Shown here: positions 25,116-33,976 of the stretch, one piece after another
Position numbering within the stretch: the stretch's first letter is position 1
Layout of the letters: each line of letters begins with the position of its first letter
Source: Rhodococcus sp. SBT000017
GTDB taxonomy: Bacteria; Actinomycetota; Actinomycetes; Mycobacteriales; Mycobacteriaceae
Direction of reading: 5' to 3'
Length of the DNA: 64,000 bases
Assembly (NCBI RefSeq): GCF_003688915.1
Contig: NZ_REFU01000002.1
Location: forward strand, 797,016 to 861,015
Translations under genes and position numbers: made by a program
Notes under the pieces: model-generated
What the model was told of the DNA's origin: nothing
Databases searched by the model: none
What the model saw: the letters and a program-made list of their open reading frames with translations, nothing else

Positions 25116-27049
25116 CCTTTCATCCCCTCGATCCCCTGTCCAGCGACGAATTCGCCGCCGTGGCCGAGGTTCTCGGCCGCGATCACGGCGTCGGCGACGG
25201 CTGGCGCTACGCCTCGATCGAAATGATCGAACCCGCCAAGTCCGAGATCGCCGCGTTCGACGCGGACGGCACCGTGCCTGCGCGTCGAGCAGTCTCGGTG
25301 GTGTTGAACCGCAACGAGAACACCACCTTCAAGGCCGTGGTGTCGCTCGACGACCGCACCACCGAATCGTGGACACACATCCCCGACGTGCAGCCCAACT
25401 TCACCGTCGACGAGTGGGAAGAGGCCGACGCGGCCCTGCGTGCCCACCCCGATGTGATTGCTGCCCTTGCCGATCGCGGTATCACCGATCTGGATCTGGA
25501 GTTCATGGACACCTGGACCTACGGCGAGGCGGTGACGCCCGAGAAGTACAAGGGTCGACGCCTCGGCTGGTCCGACACGTGGGTCAAAGCTGCGGAGGGT
25601 GCCAATCCCTACGCCGGACCGGTGGGCGGATTCCACTGCGTGATCGACGTGAACACGATGGAATTGCTCGAGATCGAGGACACGTATCGCGTCGAGCGGC
25701 CGGAGATCATGGGCGAGTACGTCCCTCGCCATATCCCGGAGCGAATCAGGAATTCGAGCACACGTCCACCCTTGAAGCCCCTCGAGATCACTCAAACAGA
25801 TGGGCCCTCGTTCGAGCTCGACGGCAACGAGTTGACGTGGCAGAACTGGTCGCTGCGGGTGGGATTCAACTACCGCGAGGGCATGACGCTGCACGCCGTC
25901 AACTACAACGACAACGGCAACGTGCGGTCCGTGGCGAATCGAATGTCGTTCGCGGAGATGGTCGTTCCCTATCGCGATCACACCGAGGATCACTATCGGC
26001 GCACCGCGTTCGACATCGGCGAGTGGGGCCTGGGCTTCATGACCACCTCGCTCGAGCTCGGCTGCGACTGTCTCGGCGAGATCCGGTACCTCGACGCGGT
26101 GCTGCACAACAGCAAGGGTGAGCCGTACACGATCACCAACGCGATCTGCATTCACGAGGAAGACAACGCCGTGCTGTGGAAGCACGTCGATCATGACGCC
26201 GGGGCCGAGGTGCGACGGATGCGTCGACTCACGGTCAGCTTCCATGCCACGGTGGCGAACTACGAGTACCTCGTCTACTGGCGGTTCTATCAGGACGGCA
26301 ACATCGAGTGCGAGGTCCGTGCGACGGGCATCATGGTCGTCACCCACTTCGACGAAGGCGGCTCCCATCCGTCCGGAACGCTGGTCGACAATCGGACCTA
26401 CGCGCCCTATCACCAGCACTTCCTGGTCGCCCGGCTCGATCTGGACATCGACGGCACCGAGAACACCGTGTACGCCAGTGAGACGCAACGGGTTCCGATG
26501 GGCCCCGACAATCCTTACGGTCTCGCGCTGACTCAGGTCAACACCCCTCTCACCACCGAGTCCGAGGGCAAGCAGGATTACGACTGGAACACCCAGAAGG
26601 CATGGAAGGTCGTCAACGACAACGTCACCAACGGCCTCGGCACCCGGCCCGCCTACAAGTTGGTTCCGGGAGCGGCGATCCCGTCCATGTTCGATCCCGC
26701 GTCGCCGATCTTCCAGCGCGCCCAGGTGATCGGCCACACCGTCTGGGTCACCCCCAATTCGCCCGACGAGCGTTGGCCCAGCGGCGAGTTCGTCAACCAG
26801 AGCGGCGTCGACCACGGACTGCCGGAGTGGACCGAAAAGGATCGCAGCATCGAGAACACCGATGTCGTCGTCTGGTACACCTTCGGCATCCATCACATCA
26901 CTCGGCCGGAGGACTGGCCGGTGATGCCCGCGGATACGGTCTCGTTCTGGCTCAAGCCGTTCGGATTCTTCGATCGCAATCCCTCGCTCGACGTCGTGGC
27001 GTCGGAGCAGAAGCATTGCCACACCGATCCCGGTAGCACCTGTCATTAG
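25112..27049 (+). CDS. copper-containing primary amine oxidase
   Basis: 645 residues. It oxidises primary amines to aldehydes with release of ammonia and hydrogen peroxide. The topaquinone site is NYEY (Y384), the catalytic base D301 in TAFDIGEW, two copper ligands in YHQHF (H434, H436) and the third in GIHHITRPEDW. The GCDCLGEI block is also standard. Length is normal for the bacterial enzyme. No signal peptide is seen, so it is cytoplasmic. Translation is coupled to the aldehyde dehydrogenase upstream, its natural next step. Confidence 0.95.
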   Translation: MTFHPLDPLSSDEFAAVAEVLGRDHGVGDGWRYASIEMIEPAKSEIAAFDADGTVPARRAVSVVLNRNENTTFKAVVSLDDRTTESWTHIPDVQPNFTVDEWEEADAALRAHPDVIAALADRGITDLDLEFMDTWTYGEAVTPEKYKGRRLGWSDTWVKAAEGANPYAGPVGGFHCVIDVNTMELLEIEDTYRVERPEIMGEYVPRHIPERIRNSSTRPPLKPLEITQTDGPSFELDGNELTWQNWSLRVGFNYREGMTLHAVNYNDNGNVRSVANRMSFAEMVVPYRDHTEDHYRRTAFDIGEWGLGFMTTSLELGCDCLGEIRYLDAVLHNSKGEPYTITNAICIHEEDNAVLWKHVDHDAGAEVRRMRRLTVSFHATVANYEYLVYWRFYQDGNIECEVRATGIMVVTHFDEGGSHPSGTLVDNRTYAPYHQHFLVARLDLDIDGTENTVYASETQRVPMGPDNPYGLALTQVNTPLTTESEGKQDYDWNTQKAWKVVNDNVTNGLGTRPAYKLVPGAAIPSMFDPASPIFQRAQVIGHTVWVTPNSPDERWPSGEFVNQSGVDHGLPEWTEKDRSIENTDVVVWYTFGIHHITRPEDWPVMPADTVSFWLKPFGFFDRNPSLDVVASEQKHCHTDPGSTCH

Positions 27050-27077
27050 CTCGCCCGACTTCAGGGAAGGTCCGCCC

Positions 27078-27932
27078 ATGCGTCTGATCGTGGGATACCA
27101 GGCAACACCGAGCGGCGCGGACGGAATCGCCCTGGGCGCAACGCTCGCGCGTTCGCTGCACGCATCGCTGGACATCGCTCTGGTGCTGCCGCAGGAGCGT
27201 CCGGTGCCGTCCAAAGCGCCGGTCGAGGCGGGGTACGACGACATCTTGATCGACCAGGCCACCGAATGGTTGGCCGAGGCACTGAAATTGGTGCCCGAGG
27301 ATGTGCAGGCACGCGCGCACCTGTTGTTCGACGAGTCCTTCGCACAGGGCCTGCTCGACGCAGTCCGAGAATTCGATGCGTACATGATCGTCGTCGGTGC
27401 GGCCGGTGACGGTCTGCTCGGACGCCATTCGATCGGTACCGTCACCAGCGATCTGCTGCACGTGGCGCATGTGCCGCTCGCGCTGGCTCCGCGGGGGTAT
27501 CGACATTCTCCGCCGCAGCGGATTCGGGAGATCACCTGCGCCATCGGAAATCGGCCGGGGGCAGCAGAACTCGTCGAGGCAGCCACCGACCTGTCCGTCA
27601 CCGCAGAGTTGCCGCTGCGTCTGCTTTCCCTCGTGTCCGCCGAAGAGCAATCGACACGGGGACAGAGTGGTCTCGCCAAGGCCGAGGAAGTGCTGCGTAC
27701 CGTGCAAGCGGAATTGCCCGCGGGATCGGACGTGCAGCTGAGGGTGGCGGTGGGCTCCGGCATCGAGAAGGCCGCTTCTTCGCTCGACTGGCACGACGGC
27801 GACGTGTTGATGGTGGGGTCGTCTCGACTCGCACAACCTCACCGTCTCTTCCTGGGATCGGTTGCCGCCAAGATGCTTCGGGTCGTTCCCGTTCCGATGA
27901 TCGTTGTTCCGAGAGAGGCCGGCGATGAATGA
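27078..27932 (+). CDS. universal stress protein, tandem Usp domains
   Basis: 284 residues with two Usp-like halves. The first ends in VVGAAGDGLLGRHSIGTVTSDLL and the second in VGSSRLAQPHRLFLGSVAAKMLRVVPVPMIVV, both the G-x2-G-x9-G-S type nucleotide loop in degenerate form. Overlaps the permease by 8 bp and follows the amine oxidase by 28 bp, so it belongs to this operon, perhaps as a regulator of transport. Confidence 0.8.
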   Translation: MRLIVGYQATPSGADGIALGATLARSLHASLDIALVLPQERPVPSKAPVEAGYDDILIDQATEWLAEALKLVPEDVQARAHLLFDESFAQGLLDAVREFDAYMIVVGAAGDGLLGRHSIGTVTSDLLHVAHVPLALAPRGYRHSPPQRIREITCAIGNRPGAAELVEAATDLSVTAELPLRLLSLVSAEEQSTRGQSGLAKAEEVLRTVQAELPAGSDVQLRVAVGSGIEKAASSLDWHDGDVLMVGSSRLAQPHRLFLGSVAAKMLRVVPVPMIVVPREAGDE

Positions 27933-29442
27933 GCACAAGGTAGTCGACGTCGAGTCCAAAGGCCTGTCCGCCGGCCAGCTCGGGTTGCTCGCCAGTGTGG
28001 TCCTGGGCATCTCGACCATCGCACCCGCGTACGCACTCACCGCGTCGCTCGGCCCGACGGTCACCGAGGTCGGGGTGCACCTGCCCGCGATCTTCATCGT
28101 CGGCTTCATCCCGATGTTGTTGGTGGCGTTGGGCTATCGAGAGCTCAACGCGGCCGAACCCGACAGTGGCACGTCGTTCACATGGGCGTCGAAGGCGTTC
28201 GGTCCGTACGTCGGCTGGATGGGTGGGTGGGGCCTGATCGCGGCCACCATCATCGTGCTCTCGAACCTGGCCGGAGTGGCCGTCGACTTCTTCTACCTCT
28301 TTCTCGCCCAGGTCACCAGCAACGACTCCTTGGCCGACCTGACCGGCAACAAGCTCGTCAACATCGTCACGTGCCTGGTGTTCATGGCATTGGCGGCGTG
28401 GCTCTGCTACCGCGGAATGCAGGAGACCAAGCGTGTGCAGTACACGATGCTCGGCTTCCAGCTGCTGGTGATGGCATGGTTCATCGTGGCGGCATTCGTC
28501 AAGGTCGGTGCGGGCGACGGGGCCCAGGACATCTCGTTCAGCCTCGACTGGTTCGACCCGTTCGGCATCCCGAGCTTCTCCGCCTTCACCGCCGGCCTGT
28601 CGCTGTCGATCTTCATGTACTGGGGCTGGGACGTCTGCCTGACGGTCAACGAGGAAACCTCCGGCAGCGCAAAGATTCCCGGCCGCGCAGCGCTGGTCAC
28701 GGTGTTCTTCATCATCGTGCTCTACTTGCTCACCGCAGTGGCGACCCTGCTCTTCGCAGGCACCGGTGACACCGGAAACGGACTGCAGAATCCCGACACC
28801 ACCGACAACGTGTTCGCCGCCCTCGCCGGGCCGGTGATGGGTCCCTTCGCGATCCTGCTGTCCCTGGCCGTGTTGAGCAGCTCCGCCAGTTCACTGCAGG
28901 CCACGTTCATCTCACCGGCCCGCACGTTGCTCGCGATGGGCCACTACCAGGCCCTACCGAAGCGGTTCGCCTCCATCACAACGAGATTCAGCACTCCGGG
29001 CTTCGCGACGCTCGTCGCAGGCGGCGCGTCCGCCGGCTTCTATGCCGTGATGCGGGTGGTGAGCGACAACGTTCTCACCGACACCATTGCCGCTCTGGGA
29101 CTGATGATCTGCTTCTACTACGGCATCACCGCATTCGCCTGTGTCTGGTACTTCCGCGAGGACTTGTTCACCAGCACCCGGAACTTCTTCTTCAAGTTCT
29201 TGGCACCGCTACTCGGCGGGGTCGGGATGGCCGTGGTGTTCGTACAGACCTCGGTGGACGCCTGGGACCCCGAATTCGGCAGCGGCTCCTCGCTGTTCGG
29301 TATCGGGATGGTGTTCCTCATCGGCGTGGGCATCATCGTTCTCGGCATGGTCGTCATGGCGGTGGTAGCACTGCGCAAGCCGGAGTTCTTCAAGGGCAAC
29401 ATCCTCCGCCGCGATACTCCGTCACTGATAGTCGAAGACTGA
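27925..29442 (+). CDS. APC-family amino acid/amine permease
   Basis: 505 residues from ATG 27925, with about 12 hydrophobic segments. The N-terminal GLLASVVLGISTIAPAYALTASLGP motif is that of APC transporters. Linked to an amine oxidase and an aminoaldehyde dehydrogenase, it most likely imports an amine such as putrescine or an aromatic amine. The stop lies within a terminator hairpin. Confidence 0.88.
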   Translation: MNEHKVVDVESKGLSAGQLGLLASVVLGISTIAPAYALTASLGPTVTEVGVHLPAIFIVGFIPMLLVALGYRELNAAEPDSGTSFTWASKAFGPYVGWMGGWGLIAATIIVLSNLAGVAVDFFYLFLAQVTSNDSLADLTGNKLVNIVTCLVFMALAAWLCYRGMQETKRVQYTMLGFQLLVMAWFIVAAFVKVGAGDGAQDISFSLDWFDPFGIPSFSAFTAGLSLSIFMYWGWDVCLTVNEETSGSAKIPGRAALVTVFFIIVLYLLTAVATLLFAGTGDTGNGLQNPDTTDNVFAALAGPVMGPFAILLSLAVLSSSASSLQATFISPARTLLAMGHYQALPKRFASITTRFSTPGFATLVAGGASAGFYAVMRVVSDNVLTDTIAALGLMICFYYGITAFACVWYFREDLFTSTRNFFFKFLAPLLGGVGMAVVFVQTSVDAWDPEFGSGSSLFGIGMVFLIGVGIIVLGMVVMAVVALRKPEFFKGNILRRDTPSLIVED

Positions 29443-29459
29443 CTGTCCCTCGTCAGTCT
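29436..29459. terminator. short bidirectional terminator
   Basis: The 8-bp arms AGACTGAC and GTCAGTCT with an 8-base loop contain the stop codons of both convergent genes (permease and MerR). Confidence 0.6.
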
Positions 29460-30229
29460 CGGGAATCCTTGACGCCGCGCTCCTGCAGGCCTTGCATGAT
29501 CAGCTCGCCGACGCGCACCCAGGCAGGCCGGTCGGCCCACTGAGCCTCGAGCAGTGCGTTGGCTCGCGGGTCGTCGAGACCGCGCTCGAACGACCACTCG
29601 AGGGCACCACCGTCCCAGGCGTTCACCATCCACTCGACCGTGTCGTCCGCGAGCTCCTGGATCCGTGGATCCTCCGGTTCGAGCTCGGCTGCCCGAAAGG
29701 AGCGCACCATGAGTGCCAGATAGCCCGGGTCCCGGAGCATGACGGCACCGAATTCCTCCAGCCAGGGATCGAGCCTTGACCGGTAGACGGCATACGTCAG
29801 CACCCAGGCATCGCGATAGTGATCGACAACGTCGGCGTCGATCCCCGATTCGCGCAGGTGCTCGATCAAGCCGACGATCAGATCGGGCAGAACCAGCGCG
29901 TCGCCTGCACGCAGCAGCCTGAGTCTGTCGCGATCCTTCTCGAGACGTTCGATCCTGGTGCTCAGATCGGCGTCGATCTCGACCAAGGCCAGGTCGAGGG
30001 ATTCCTGCGAGGCGTCGAGTAGCTCGTGGACGCGTGCCAGCGGCACACCGGCCGAGGCAAGAGCAACGACGCGTGAGAGCCGCAGGACGGCCTCCCCGTC
30101 GTAGAGGCGGTAACCGGAGGTGTCGCGTTGCGGCTCGTCCAACAGCCCCTGCTGGTGGTAGAACCGGACGGTTCGGGTCGTCACTCCCACGTAGGAAGCC
30201 AGCTCACCGATGCGCAGCATGGCGACCAT
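29453..30229 (-). CDS. MerR-family regulator
   Basis: 258 residues (ATG 30229, or 30220 for MLRIGELA). The winged HTH is LRIGELASYVGVTTRTVRFYHQQGLL, followed by the long dimer helix and an uncharacterised C-terminal domain. It lies 9 bp downstream of the MFS gene, so the operon is transporter then regulator. The MerR-like palindrome in front of the transporter is its likely target. Confidence 0.85.
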   Translation of the reverse strand: MVAMLRIGELASYVGVTTRTVRFYHQQGLLDEPQRDTSGYRLYDGEAVLRLSRVVALASAGVPLARVHELLDASQESLDLALVEIDADLSTRIERLEKDRDRLRLLRAGDALVLPDLIVGLIEHLRESGIDADVVDHYRDAWVLTYAVYRSRLDPWLEEFGAVMLRDPGYLALMVRSFRAAELEPEDPRIQELADDTVEWMVNAWDGGALEWSFERGLDDPRANALLEAQWADRPAWVRVGELIMQGLQERGVKDSRD

Positions 30230-30238
30230 TCTTGCCGA

Positions 30239-31450
30239 TCAACCGTCCACTCCGGCAGAGTGCGGCACCGGTTCGGTCAGTTCACGCGCACCCGGACTCA
30301 ACACGGCGTAGGCGGCGACGGCGGTCCACCCGACTCCCATCACGACGGCCCCGAGAGCGAGATCACCGCCGAGGAGCACCACCGACATCAGTCCCAGCCC
30401 CATCGGACCCGCCACGAGCCCGCTCATGTTCAGCCAGCCGAGGACGCGCCCCCGGACATCTGCGGGGACCTGTTCGGCCACGTAGACATTCCAGATCGGA
30501 CCGAACAGCCCGGATCCGAGACCCATCACGAGCATCCCGGCCGCGACGATCCAGAACCCCTGCAGCTGTGCGAACAGCCAGATGCCGATCGTCATCGCTG
30601 CCATTCCCGTCACGAACGTGGCCCGTCGCGATCGGGCGGCCGAAAAGGCGAACAAGGCCGATCCCGCCAAGGTACCGACGGCGAACGCCGACATGGCCAG
30701 GCCCAGCTGACCGGGTTCGCCGATCTCGTTGAAGTGGCCGGGCAGGAGCAGGCTGATCATCGGCGGGGTGACCAGACTCGCAAGGAACGCGAACAGCAGC
30801 ATCGCGCGCAGCGCGGGCGTGCGATGGATCAGGTCCAGCGCACTCCCCGACCCGGCGGCGCCGGTCGCGAACGCCTGCCCCACGACCGGAACCAACGCCG
30901 TCAGCACCGCAGCGGCCGCCGACGAGGCGGCGGTGACGGCAACGACCTCGATCGGATCGAACATGCTCAACAGCAGACCCGCCAGAGCCGGCCCGGCCAG
31001 GAACGCCAGCGAGAAGCCGGTCTGAAAGAACCCGGCCACCGCCGTGACCGACGTCCCCGAGATCGACGCGACGTCGGCGAGCATCGCCTGACGAGCCGTC
31101 ATCCCCGGCACATCGAAGACAGCGCCCGCAACTCCCAGCACCACGAACCATGGCACCGACAACCCCACTGTCGCACTCACCACGATCAGGCCGAATACCG
31201 CAGTCGCGCTACCGAGATCGGAGACGACGGCCACGTTGCGTGCCCCGAATCTGTCGATCAGCCGACCACCGGCGAACGTTGCCGGCACCGCAGCGATGCC
31301 CGCTGCCGCAGCGATCAGACCTGCCGACGACAGGCTTCCGGTCGTCGCCAGCACCAACCAGGGCAGGACGATCGTGATGGCCGAGTTGCCGAAAAGCGAC
31401 AACGAAGCGCCACCGATGTACAGCGGGACAGCAAGACGGATGCGATTCAT
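30239..31450 (-). CDS. MFS transporter, drug-efflux type
   Basis: 403 residues with about 12 hydrophobic helices. The N-terminal half has the motif-A-like AGGRLIDRFGARNVAV, as in DHA1 or enterobactin-exporter-like carriers. Co-transcribed with a MerR regulator, it probably exports a toxic small molecule. Starts at ATG 31450. Confidence 0.85.
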   Translation of the reverse strand: MNRIRLAVPLYIGGASLSLFGNSAITIVLPWLVLATTGSLSSAGLIAAAAGIAAVPATFAGGRLIDRFGARNVAVVSDLGSATAVFGLIVVSATVGLSVPWFVVLGVAGAVFDVPGMTARQAMLADVASISGTSVTAVAGFFQTGFSLAFLAGPALAGLLLSMFDPIEVVAVTAASSAAAAVLTALVPVVGQAFATGAAGSGSALDLIHRTPALRAMLLFAFLASLVTPPMISLLLPGHFNEIGEPGQLGLAMSAFAVGTLAGSALFAFSAARSRRATFVTGMAAMTIGIWLFAQLQGFWIVAAGMLVMGLGSGLFGPIWNVYVAEQVPADVRGRVLGWLNMSGLVAGPMGLGLMSVVLLGGDLALGAVVMGVGWTAVAAYAVLSPGARELTEPVPHSAGVDG

Positions 31451-31466
31451 GACTCGATGATCGGCA

Positions 31467-31487
31467 TTGACGTTGCGTCAAGGTCAA
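31467..31487. promoter_or_regulatory. MerR-type operator/promoter element
   Basis: TTGACGTTGCGTCAA (31467-31481) is a perfect 15-bp palindrome, followed by GGTCAA. Read on the minus strand it is TTGACCTTGACGCAACGTCAA, the layout of TipA/SoxR-like MerR sites. It lies 17 bp upstream of the MFS start. Confidence 0.7.
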
Positions 31488-31590
31488 GATGAACATGCCC
31501 GACGCCAGCGTCTGAGTCGAATCGAAGACCGTCCGAAACAGCATGTCGGTGCAGAAGGTAATCCCGTTGGCGATCTCGTAAGGTTTGATC

Positions 31591-31680
31591 ATGAAATCGT
31601 GCGTCGACAGGTGGGACTATCGTGGCAGCGCAAATCCGCGGAACGTATCCACATCCATTCCCGGCGAGCCGGTTTCGTGA
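31591..31680 (+). CDS. possible small leader ORF
   Basis: A 29-residue frame starts at ATG 31591, with AAGG 9 bases upstream, and reads MKSCVDRWDYRGSANPRNVS at its start. Its TGA (31678-31680) overlaps the GTG start of the next gene in a GTGA junction, which suggests translational coupling. No homology is recognisable, and it could be chance. Confidence 0.3.
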   Translation: MKSCVDRWDYRGSANPRNVSTSIPGEPVS

Positions 31681-32867
31681 CGTACTCCGGAACTGTCGAA
31701 GCCGACCATCACCAGTTCGTGGTCGGGTCACAATCCGCGGAGACCTACGAACCAGCTGTCACCGGCAGCGTCATCGAAATAGGACGGAATTTCGTCACTG
31801 TCATGACAGGTGTCGCGTACGGCCCGGTGACGGTGACGGTCGAACTACTCACCACCGACCCCGGGGACCCCAGCGCCGGAGCCGAGTGGGAGATCATCGA
31901 AGAAGCCACCGTCAAGGTGAGCAAGCCGTTCCGAGTCGTCACCCTCGATGGCGAGATTGCGCACGATTTTCCTGTGCTGCCGATTACGAAGGGTCTCAAC
32001 ACCTTTCGAGTCAGCGCGCAAGGTCGAGATGTGAAACCTGGCCTGACCGTCACCGAGCCCACCGAGTCGTACCTCGTCCAGGTCTGGAAGGTCACCCAGC
32101 CTGCCGCTCTGCGACGACTCCACAAGAGCGACACGGTGTGGAACGACGACATCACCGTCCACAAGGTCAGAAGCTGGTGGGACCCCGATCCCGTCGCAGA
32201 CGCGACCCTGTACATCAAGTACGGCTACGAATACATGGCGAACCAAGTAAAACAGGACGCGATCAACTGGGGCGGGCGACCGCCCACCGACAAGCTCAAC
32301 CGCGCCTACGCTTCCAAACAGTTCGCATTTCACGACAGGATGCTCGTCGACGCACTAGCGCGCGCCCGCGCACCGAAACTTCGCAAGATCGCGGCGTGGG
32401 CCGTGCGCCGGTCTTACACGCTGGCCGGTATCGCAGATATCGACTGGATTCGTGCCGGACTCGAGGCGTTCGAGAAGGACACCACGCTCCCAGCGCCGTT
32501 CGACGACCGGCACAGCATGAATGTGCTGGACGCCTTCAACTCAGACACTCGCATCCAGCTCTGGATCACATCGGAAAGCGGCGAACAGACCCCGACGGCG
32601 GCAATGGTAGCGATGAATGCTTTATCCGATTCCAGCGGGGACGAGCCGTTGGCGGCCCTGTTCTCCGCTCTGGAATCCTTGCTGAAGGTGCAGCACCGGG
32701 TCGATCACCCGGACCTGTTGTCATTCCAAAGGAAGGAGTACGACTATGCGGGACTCATCTCCGAAGTGCGTCGGGAGTTCTTTCCGAAACTGGCCCCCGC
32801 CGACCAATACGAACGTTGGATCGGCCACACGGTCGACGAAATCCTGCAAGCGGGTGCAGGGCAGTGA
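31677..32867 (+). CDS. hypothetical protein, beta-rich N-terminus and helical C-terminus
   Basis: 396 residues from GTG 31677. Residues 1 to about 140 are Val/Thr-rich beta-type sequence (GPVTVTVELLTTDPGD, LNTFRVSAQGRDVKPGLTV), and the rest is helical and charged (YIKYGYEYMANQVKQDAINW, then ALFSALESLLKVQHRVDHPD). No signal peptide or membrane segment. I recognise no family. Codon bias is weaker than in neighbours, and the block 31.5-33.2 kb looks accessory. The start is uncertain because upstream in-frame GTGs exist. Confidence 0.6.
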   Translation: MTYSGTVEADHHQFVVGSQSAETYEPAVTGSVIEIGRNFVTVMTGVAYGPVTVTVELLTTDPGDPSAGAEWEIIEEATVKVSKPFRVVTLDGEIAHDFPVLPITKGLNTFRVSAQGRDVKPGLTVTEPTESYLVQVWKVTQPAALRRLHKSDTVWNDDITVHKVRSWWDPDPVADATLYIKYGYEYMANQVKQDAINWGGRPPTDKLNRAYASKQFAFHDRMLVDALARARAPKLRKIAAWAVRRSYTLAGIADIDWIRAGLEAFEKDTTLPAPFDDRHSMNVLDAFNSDTRIQLWITSESGEQTPTAAMVAMNALSDSSGDEPLAALFSALESLLKVQHRVDHPDLLSFQRKEYDYAGLISEVRREFFPKLAPADQYERWIGHTVDEILQAGAGQ

Positions 32868-32894
32868 CGGATCGTATCTCGACCTACTGCTCGC

Positions 32895-33176
32895 TCATAG
32901 GCTAGGCCACTTGTGCTGACGAGCATCCTCTCTGTAGTAGAGGAAGAACGCCGAACCAATGATCGGCAATAGCCAAGCTGCCAGAATCGAAATCGCCGTA
33001 CGCCGCGCGTTCAGAGGTGGCCCGGCGGCAGCAGACACATAGGCAGCAAGACCGAACCACAGCAACACCAGAAGCAAACCGATACCCATCTTCACGAAGA
33101 ATGCGTCAAATCCAGCGTCGCAGACGCCAGCGTTCACGCACTCACTGAAACCAGCTTCGGCTAGAAAAGGGCTCAC
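32895..33176 (-). CDS. small membrane protein with PLDc_N-like segment
   Basis: 93 residues from GTG 33176. Two hydrophobic helices (MGIGLLLVLLWFGLAAYVSA and ILAAWLLPIIGSAFFLYY) with AWLLPIIG between resemble the PLDc N-terminal membrane domain. It is convergent with the hypothetical gene. Function unknown. Confidence 0.55.
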   Translation of the reverse strand: MSPFLAEAGFSECVNAGVCDAGFDAFFVKMGIGLLLVLLWFGLAAYVSAAAGPPLNARRTAISILAAWLLPIIGSAFFLYYREDARQHKWPSL

Positions 33177-33277
33177 AGCTCCAGGCTAGCCCGCGCACAT
33201 GACTGCAGTTGCGAAGAAGATAGAAGCACTCGAGTACGTCAGCTGAATCCAGCTGAGCTGCAGTTGCTTCCAGAGAG

Positions 33278-33894
33278 TCAGCCGTCGAGTATGTCCGGGT
33301 GCCCGGGATCGAGCCCCATCAGAAGCGCCTGCAGCCCGAACTCGAAGGCATCCTCGGACCGCTCTTGCAGTTCCCCGCGGTGTCCAGTGCAGCTTTCAGT
33401 TCCGGCTCCACGTCGCGGCTGCTGCGCCACGGTGCCTCGGGAGCTGCCAGATCCAGCGCCGAACCCAACACATAACTGTCGAGCACAGTGATGATGCGGA
33501 GCACGTCGGCGGGCGCGAAGCCGGCGTCTGTCAGCACCCGCGCCAACGTGTTGTACATCCCGAACGCAGCACTACTGTTCACGGCCTGAGCCGTCAGCAG
33601 TGGAATCAGCCGCGGGTAGCGTCCGTAGCTGTTTCGGTAGCCGCGCGCGATGCAGGCGAGCGCCTCACGCCACGGCACACCGACCTCCGGCATCGCCACC
33701 TCGGACATCGCCCGCCCTCGCAGCAACTCGATGATCTCGTCGCGTCCGGACACGTGGTTGTAGAGCGAGGACGGACTCACTTTCAGCTTCTTGGCCAGCT
33801 GAGGCATGGTGAATCCACCCGACTCTTCGACGAGAGTCAGGGCCGCCGTCGTGATGCGATCGAGGTCGAGCAGGGGTGCCGACGGTCGTCCCAC
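33278..33894 (-). pseudogene. TetR-family regulator with a C-terminal frameshift
   Basis: From GTG 33894 (GGGAGA 8 bases upstream) the protein has a normal HTH (MPQLAKKLKVSPSSLYNHVS) and ligand domain. After KAALDTAG the frame breaks at the run CCCC (33373-33376): as written it runs on to a stop at 33319 with an unrelated tail. Adding one base restores ELQERSEDAFEFGLQALLMG, the normal TetR_C_1 ending, stopping at 33278. It is divergent from the agmatine genes and probably represses them through the palindrome at 33944-33960. A recent mutation or a homopolymer sequencing error would explain the break. Confidence 0.75.
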
Positions 33895-33943
33895 AGCATT
33901 TCTCCCGTATCTGTTGCGTTCGAGGCAGACATCCACGATACTT

Positions 33944-33960
33944 AACGAATCACATTCGTT
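33944..33960. promoter_or_regulatory. TetR operator palindrome for the agmatine genes
   Basis: AACGAATCACATTCGTT has perfect 7-bp arms around CAC. It lies 16 bp upstream of the aguB-like start and between the divergent TetR and aguB genes, an ideal operator position. Confidence 0.7.
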
Positions 33961-33976
33961 TTAACAGGAGATCAGC

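Noticed and set aside
25067..27763. An 898-codon open frame on the minus strand across the amine oxidase and universal stress genes
   Set aside because: It is antisense to two genes with clear catalytic motifs and has the low-complexity Arg/Val-rich composition of a shadow frame in high-GC DNA.
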